Shown here piece after piece: positions 7,290 to 9,677 of a DNA stretch of 9,677 nucleotides. The first letter of the stretch is position 1; each line of letters begins with the position of its first letter. A program made the position numbers and the translations under genes. The stretch is from Acidobacteriaceae bacterium (lineage in GTDB: Bacteria; Acidobacteriota; Terriglobia; Terriglobales; Acidobacteriaceae), in assembly GCA_003133425.1 (NCBI GenBank), contig PKXI01000274.1, forward strand, positions 1-9,677, read 5' to 3'. Under the pieces are notes generated by a model. The model was not told the origin of the DNA. It did no database searches and saw nothing but the letters and a program-made list of their open reading frames with translations.

Positions 7290-8026
7290 TTGGCGTTCCT
7301 CTCAAACAACTTGAATTCGCCGCTTTTGGGCATAGGCGTAGCGGCGAGCACGCGCGCTGCAACTTCTGCACCGTGCTTTCGATCAGTGAAGATCGCGAGG
7401 CCGAGATACTCAATGGCGGCTTTGCGCCGGAACTCCATCGCGCTGCGCTCAAGCGGATTCTTCTCCAGCATGATTCCTACCACCGGCGCTGACATGAAGT
7501 AGAAGACGTTGGCTCCCAGAGCCGAATACATGATCTGCCACTCGTCGGCCTGGATCAGTTCTCCAGTGCGCTTGCCTTCAGCGAACAGATCGCGCAGTCG
7601 CATCATCATCGGACGGAAGACCTTTTCGACAATGGGCGTGAGTGCGTTTTCTTCGCCGCGGTGCAGGCGCATCATCTCCTGCTGCATCATTTTCTGGAAT
7701 GCCTGCTGCGAGTGGATTCGGTCAAAGTGGCTGAGGGCGAAATGAACCACCTGCTCACCGGCCGAGCGGTCGCTTGTCATGGCTGCGAGGCTGCTGGCTA
7801 CTACGCGCTGCGCCACCGATTCAAGCGCTGCGGCGTAGAGTGCATCCTTGCCTTTGAAGTAGTAGTAGAGCAGGGCCTTATTTACGCCGGCAGCTTCGGC
7901 AATCTGTTCGGTGCGGGCTCCGGCGAGGCCGTTTTCGCTGAATTCGCTGACGGCGGCATCGAGAATGCGGGCCCGCGCCTGTTCGGCGCGCTCGGTCTGC
8001 GTGCGGGTTGGGATGGTGGCGGACAT
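7286..8026 (-). CDS. TetR/AcrR-family repressor of the exporter operon (CecR/YbiH-like)
   Basis: The 246-residue product has a TetR DNA-binding domain at about 17-65: RARILDAAVSEFSENGLAG, the helix-turn-helix TEQIAEAAGVNKALLYYYF (39-57), then KGKDALYAA. The C-terminal part is helical and rich in Met (QKMMQQEMMRL, RPMMMRLRD), as expected for a pocket that binds hydrophobic ligands. It is the first gene of the operon and overlaps the HlyD gene by 4 nt. A perfect inverted repeat lies directly upstream, so it probably represses its own operon until a ligand releases it. The place of the gene in front of HlyD-ATPase-permease matches E. coli cecR-ybhGFSR. No Shine-Dalgarno is visible before the ATG; the operator occupies that space. 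Confidence 0.92.
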   Translation of the reverse strand: MSATIPTRTQTERAEQARARILDAAVSEFSENGLAGARTEQIAEAAGVNKALLYYYFKGKDALYAAALESVAQRVVASSLAAMTSDRSAGEQVVHFALSHFDRIHSQQAFQKMMQQEMMRLHRGEENALTPIVEKVFRPMMMRLRDLFAEGKRTGELIQADEWQIMYSALGANVFYFMSAPVVGIMLEKNPLERSAMEFRRKAAIEYLGLAIFTDRKHGAEVAARVLAATPMPKSGEFKLFERNAK

Positions 8027-8030
8027 TTTA

Positions 8031-8044
8031 ACTAACTGGTTAGT
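8031..8044. promoter_or_regulatory. TetR-type operator (perfect inverted repeat)
   Basis: ACTAAC-TG-GTTAGT is a perfect 6-bp inverted repeat around a 2-bp centre, and outer A/T pairs extend it imperfectly. It begins 4 bp upstream of the regulator's ATG and directly abuts the candidate -10. This size and form are usual for TetR-family operators, and the position fits autorepression. Confidence 0.75.
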
Positions 8045-8073
8045 AAAGTAAATGGAGCTGAGGACTTTTGCAA
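8045..8073 (-). promoter_or_regulatory. Candidate promoter of the exporter operon
   Basis: On the minus strand, TTGCAA (8073-8068) and TACTTT (8050-8045) are separated by 17 nt. They match the -35 and -10 consensus at 4 and 3 of 6 positions, so the case rests on spacing and position. Transcription would begin inside the operator, leaving a leader of roughly 10-15 nt. Confidence 0.4.
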
Positions 8074-8273
8074 GTCCTTTCGGCTAGATCTCAAGGAAAA
8101 CATTGGGAACAAAGGGGTTAGTAGGGTGGCAGGCCTCCGAGGTACATGTAGCCAAGGGACGGCGCCGCGGAGTCAACTTGGAGATGGCGGGGTCGGGGAA
8201 GCTGTGCACATTCACAAGCGACTGCACATGGTGTCCTGAGACCTGCGGCAGAGATCGTGCGCGGCGGTGCGGC
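8074..8273. other. Intergenic region without a visible gene
   Basis: This lies between the regulator's promoter and the end of the NTF2-like gene. It contains an inverted repeat TGTGCA (8203-8208) / TGCACA (8223-8228) without a T-run, and a second copy of the operator half GGTTAGTA at 8116-8123. Open frames here give low-complexity translations without ribosome-binding sites. Confidence 0.4.
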
Positions 8274-8675
8274 TCAGGCGCTTTTTGCCATGCGCTGCCG
8301 GATCGGCTCGTTGTCGGCGTAGACGCGCCACTCCGCCACTTTCTGCTCTTCAATGTACGCGCGGAAGGCGGTCGGCGTGGTCCAGCAGTTCTCCGGCTTG
8401 AGTTTTCCATCGGGGGTATAGGTTCCCTGCGCCATGCCCAGCATCACGACCACGGGGCCGTCGCAGAAAGTTTCTTCGATGGCGACCGTGTAGTCGGGAA
8501 CCATGCGGAAGTATTTAGCCCAGCCGGTGCGCATCTTATCGCGGCTCTTGACTACGTTGCCGAGTGAGTCGATGAACCGGTGTTCGTCGGTCATCAACTC
8601 CGCGAGCGCATCTACATCCTGCCGGTTGATGGCGCGTATAAACGCGTGAGCAACAGATTCCGCCAGATCGTTCAT
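8274..8675 (-). CDS. NTF2/SnoaL-like small protein
   Basis: The 133-residue product has the SnoaL/NTF2 layout: a helix (SVAHAFIRAINRQDVDALAELM), the TDEHRFIDSLGNVVKSRDKM segment that begins the cone-shaped barrel, Trp52 with Tyr55-Phe56, then strands YTVAIEETFCDGPVVVMLGMAQGTY and a C-terminal strand KVAEWRVYADNEPIRQRM. Members include ketosteroid isomerases, polyketide cyclases and many ligand-binding proteins of unknown function, so the catalytic role cannot be assigned. The ATG is preceded by AAGGAG (8690-8685) with a 9-nt spacer. This site overlaps the TAA of the upstream dehydrogenase gene, so the two are co-transcribed and likely coupled. It may act on a related small carbonyl compound, but that is only inference from the pairing. 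Confidence 0.85.
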   Translation of the reverse strand: MNDLAESVAHAFIRAINRQDVDALAELMTDEHRFIDSLGNVVKSRDKMRTGWAKYFRMVPDYTVAIEETFCDGPVVVMLGMAQGTYTPDGKLKPENCWTTPTAFRAYIEEQKVAEWRVYADNEPIRQRMAKSA

Positions 8676-8688
8676 GTCGTTTCACTCC

Positions 8689-9555
8689 TTAAACAGCTTG
8701 CAGCAACGCGACCGCCATCCGGTTCATGGGCGTTGCGATGCCATGCTTTTCGCCTTTGCGCACGATTGCCCCGTTGCGTGCGTCTGACTCCATCTGCCGG
8801 CCCGCTAGGCGGTCAGCCAACAGGGAATTTACGGAGTCGGCAGGTTGGGCGCGGTACATCGCTATCACCTGTTCGGGCAGGTTGTCGTCAAGATGAGCGC
8901 CTTCTGCGCGGCCCACAGCAACACATTCCGCCACCATCTCCATTGCGACGCGGCCCATTGCTTCTTCTCTCAGCACGCCGGCCGGTTTCACGGTCAATGC
9001 GTTCAATGCGCCGACGGAATTGATGCAGAGCTTCCACCAGGCCGCGGTCGTGAAGTCATCGACGAGCATCATTTTGGCTGTCGCGCCTGTGAAGAGTGCG
9101 GCAAAGTCTCTGCCGAGTTGGATATCTTCCACCTTCATCAGCGTTGCGCCGCGAACGCGGACACTACCGTCGGGCTGCCGTTCAGTAGGAACGTCGATGA
9201 CTATCGGCAGAAGCCGGTCCGTGCTCAGATAGGGCGCAAAGCGCTCGCGATGTTCGACACCGTTTTGCACAATGGCTACGGGGGCGCCGGCTGCGCACAG
9301 GGCAGCGAACCACGCGGCAGCGCCTTCGGCGTCATACGTTTTGGTGGCTACGATTACCCAGTCCACGGCTCCGGCGTGCGCAGGATCGGTCACGTTCTGC
9401 GCGTTGACTTGCACGTCGCCGTCAGGCGTATGCACCATCAGTGGGTTTAATGGCCGCCGAGTGCACAGCGTGATTTCGTGGCGACCGGCCGTCTGAAGCA
9501 GGCCGGCCAGGGCGCCTCCAATTGCTCCGACTCCTACGATTGCTACTCGCGCCAT
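8689..9555 (-). CDS. Ketopantoate reductase family NADP-dependent dehydrogenase (ApbA/PanE)
   Basis: The family reference enzyme reduces 2-dehydropantoate to pantoate with NADPH in coenzyme A synthesis. The 288-residue product has an N-terminal Rossmann fold with GVGAIG (8-13) and a C-terminal helical domain. Residues matching those used by E. coli PanE are present: Lys72 (ATKTYD), Asn98 (VQNG), Lys175 and Asn179 (WWKLCIN), Ser244 and Glu256 (RQMESDARNG). The numbering agrees closely with E. coli, so it is probably an active enzyme. Acidobacteria and other bacteria carry several paralogues of this family with unassigned substrates, and the partner here is an NTF2-like gene rather than panB or panC, so I give no gene symbol. 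The ATG at 9555 has GGAG 6 nt upstream and begins exactly at the Rossmann strand; the longer frame to 9603 adds an unlikely N-terminus. Confidence 0.88.
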   Translation of the reverse strand: MARVAIVGVGAIGGALAGLLQTAGRHEITLCTRRPLNPLMVHTPDGDVQVNAQNVTDPAHAGAVDWVIVATKTYDAEGAAAWFAALCAAGAPVAIVQNGVEHRERFAPYLSTDRLLPIVIDVPTERQPDGSVRVRGATLMKVEDIQLGRDFAALFTGATAKMMLVDDFTTAAWWKLCINSVGALNALTVKPAGVLREEAMGRVAMEMVAECVAVGRAEGAHLDDNLPEQVIAMYRAQPADSVNSLLADRLAGRQMESDARNGAIVRKGEKHGIATPMNRMAVALLQAV

Positions 9556-9574
9556 GCTTGCTCCTGCTCGATCG

Positions 9575-9603
9575 ATACAGATCAAAAATACACGTGTTGC
9601 CAA
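9575..9603 (-). promoter_or_regulatory. Possible promoter of the dehydrogenase-NTF2 operon
   Basis: On the minus strand, TTGGCA (9603-9598) is followed after 17 nt by CTGTAT (9580-9575). The -35 is good (5 of 6) and the -10 poor. The start would fall about 12 nt before the ATG at 9555, with the GGAG site inside that short leader. Confidence 0.3.
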
Positions 9604-9650
9604 GCTGAGCGCAGCAGTTGTTTCAGATGTATGGCTGTTGTTGCTCGAAA

Positions 9651-9677
9651 GGGCCGGGGCTAAACAGGCTGCGGAAA
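9651..9677. repeat. Probable edge of a dispersed intergenic repeat
   Basis: The window ends with GGGGCTAAA (9656-9664) followed by CAGGCTGCGGAAA. The same GGGGCTAAA 9-mer starts the palindromic cluster at 3879-3887. I associate the ending ACAGGCTGCGGAAA with repeats between genes in acidobacterial genomes, from memory only. The element is cut by the window edge. Confidence 0.4.

Noticed and set aside
8116..8123. Second copy of the operator half GGTTAGTA as an additional TetR site
   Set aside because: An 8-mer without its inverted partner can occur by chance; noted only as a possible half-site.
8203..8228. Inverted repeat TGTGCA/TGCACA as terminator of the NTF2-like gene
   Set aside because: The stem is only 6 bp with a 14-nt loop and no T-tract on the minus strand.
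8845..9450. Plus-strand open frame of 201 codons antisense to the dehydrogenase
   Set aside because: The opposite strand carries a complete ketopantoate reductase family protein; the antisense product is rich in Cys and His at random positions.

Overview
The window looks like a chromosomal stretch from a GC-rich Gram-negative bacterium, most likely an acidobacterium (Acidobacteriota). That assignment is inference. It rests on hairpin-forming intergenic repeats with GGGGCTAAA / GGCTGAAGCC cores, a Sec-exported hypothetical protein type I associate with that phylum, and a periplasm-spanning exporter, which implies an outer membrane. There are ten intact protein genes, one probable gene remnant, and no rRNA, tRNA, CRISPR or insertion sequence that I can see.

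Layout. Positions 1-408 hold no intact gene: two small hairpins, a 37-codon minus-strand open remnant that looks like a broken coding region, and a three-repeat Pho-box-like array. The array stands in front of pstS (409-1410, +), the periplasmic phosphate-binding protein, which starts at TTG and is closed by a good intrinsic terminator. No pstC, pstA, pstB or phoU follows. Next come a small exported protein of unknown function (1539-1970, +), a bacterial frataxin/CyaY (1990-2313, -), and, divergent from it, an exported protein of unknown function (2524-3414, +). An 84-residue acidic protein (3565-3819, +) follows, preceded by a near-consensus sigma-28 (FliA) promoter. A convergent intergenic region (3820-4069) holds a cluster of palindromes.

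The central block is a four-gene minus-strand operon reading 8026 to 4070: TetR-family regulator, HlyD/YbhG-type membrane-fusion protein, DrrA/YbhF-type ABC ATPase and ABC-2 permease. All three junctions are 4-nt stop/start overlaps (GTGA, GTGA, ATGA). A perfect 6+2+6 inverted repeat lies 4 bp upstream of the regulator's start codon. The gene order matches E. coli cecR(ybiH)-ybhG-ybhF-ybhS-ybhR, but with one permease instead of two and a single-domain ATPase, so this is probably a self-regulated drug or xenobiotic exporter. The last block is a two-gene minus-strand operon: a ketopantoate reductase family dehydrogenase (8689-9555) followed by an NTF2/SnoaL-like protein (8274-8675), whose ribosome-binding site overlaps the stop codon of the upstream gene. 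The window ends in what looks like the edge of another dispersed repeat.

Most of the window is ordinary. The regulatory sequences are the best leads: the sigma-28 promoter in front of the small acidic protein, the Pho box in front of an orphan pstS, and the TetR operator sitting where the regulator's Shine-Dalgarno should be. I found no convincing new multi-gene system.
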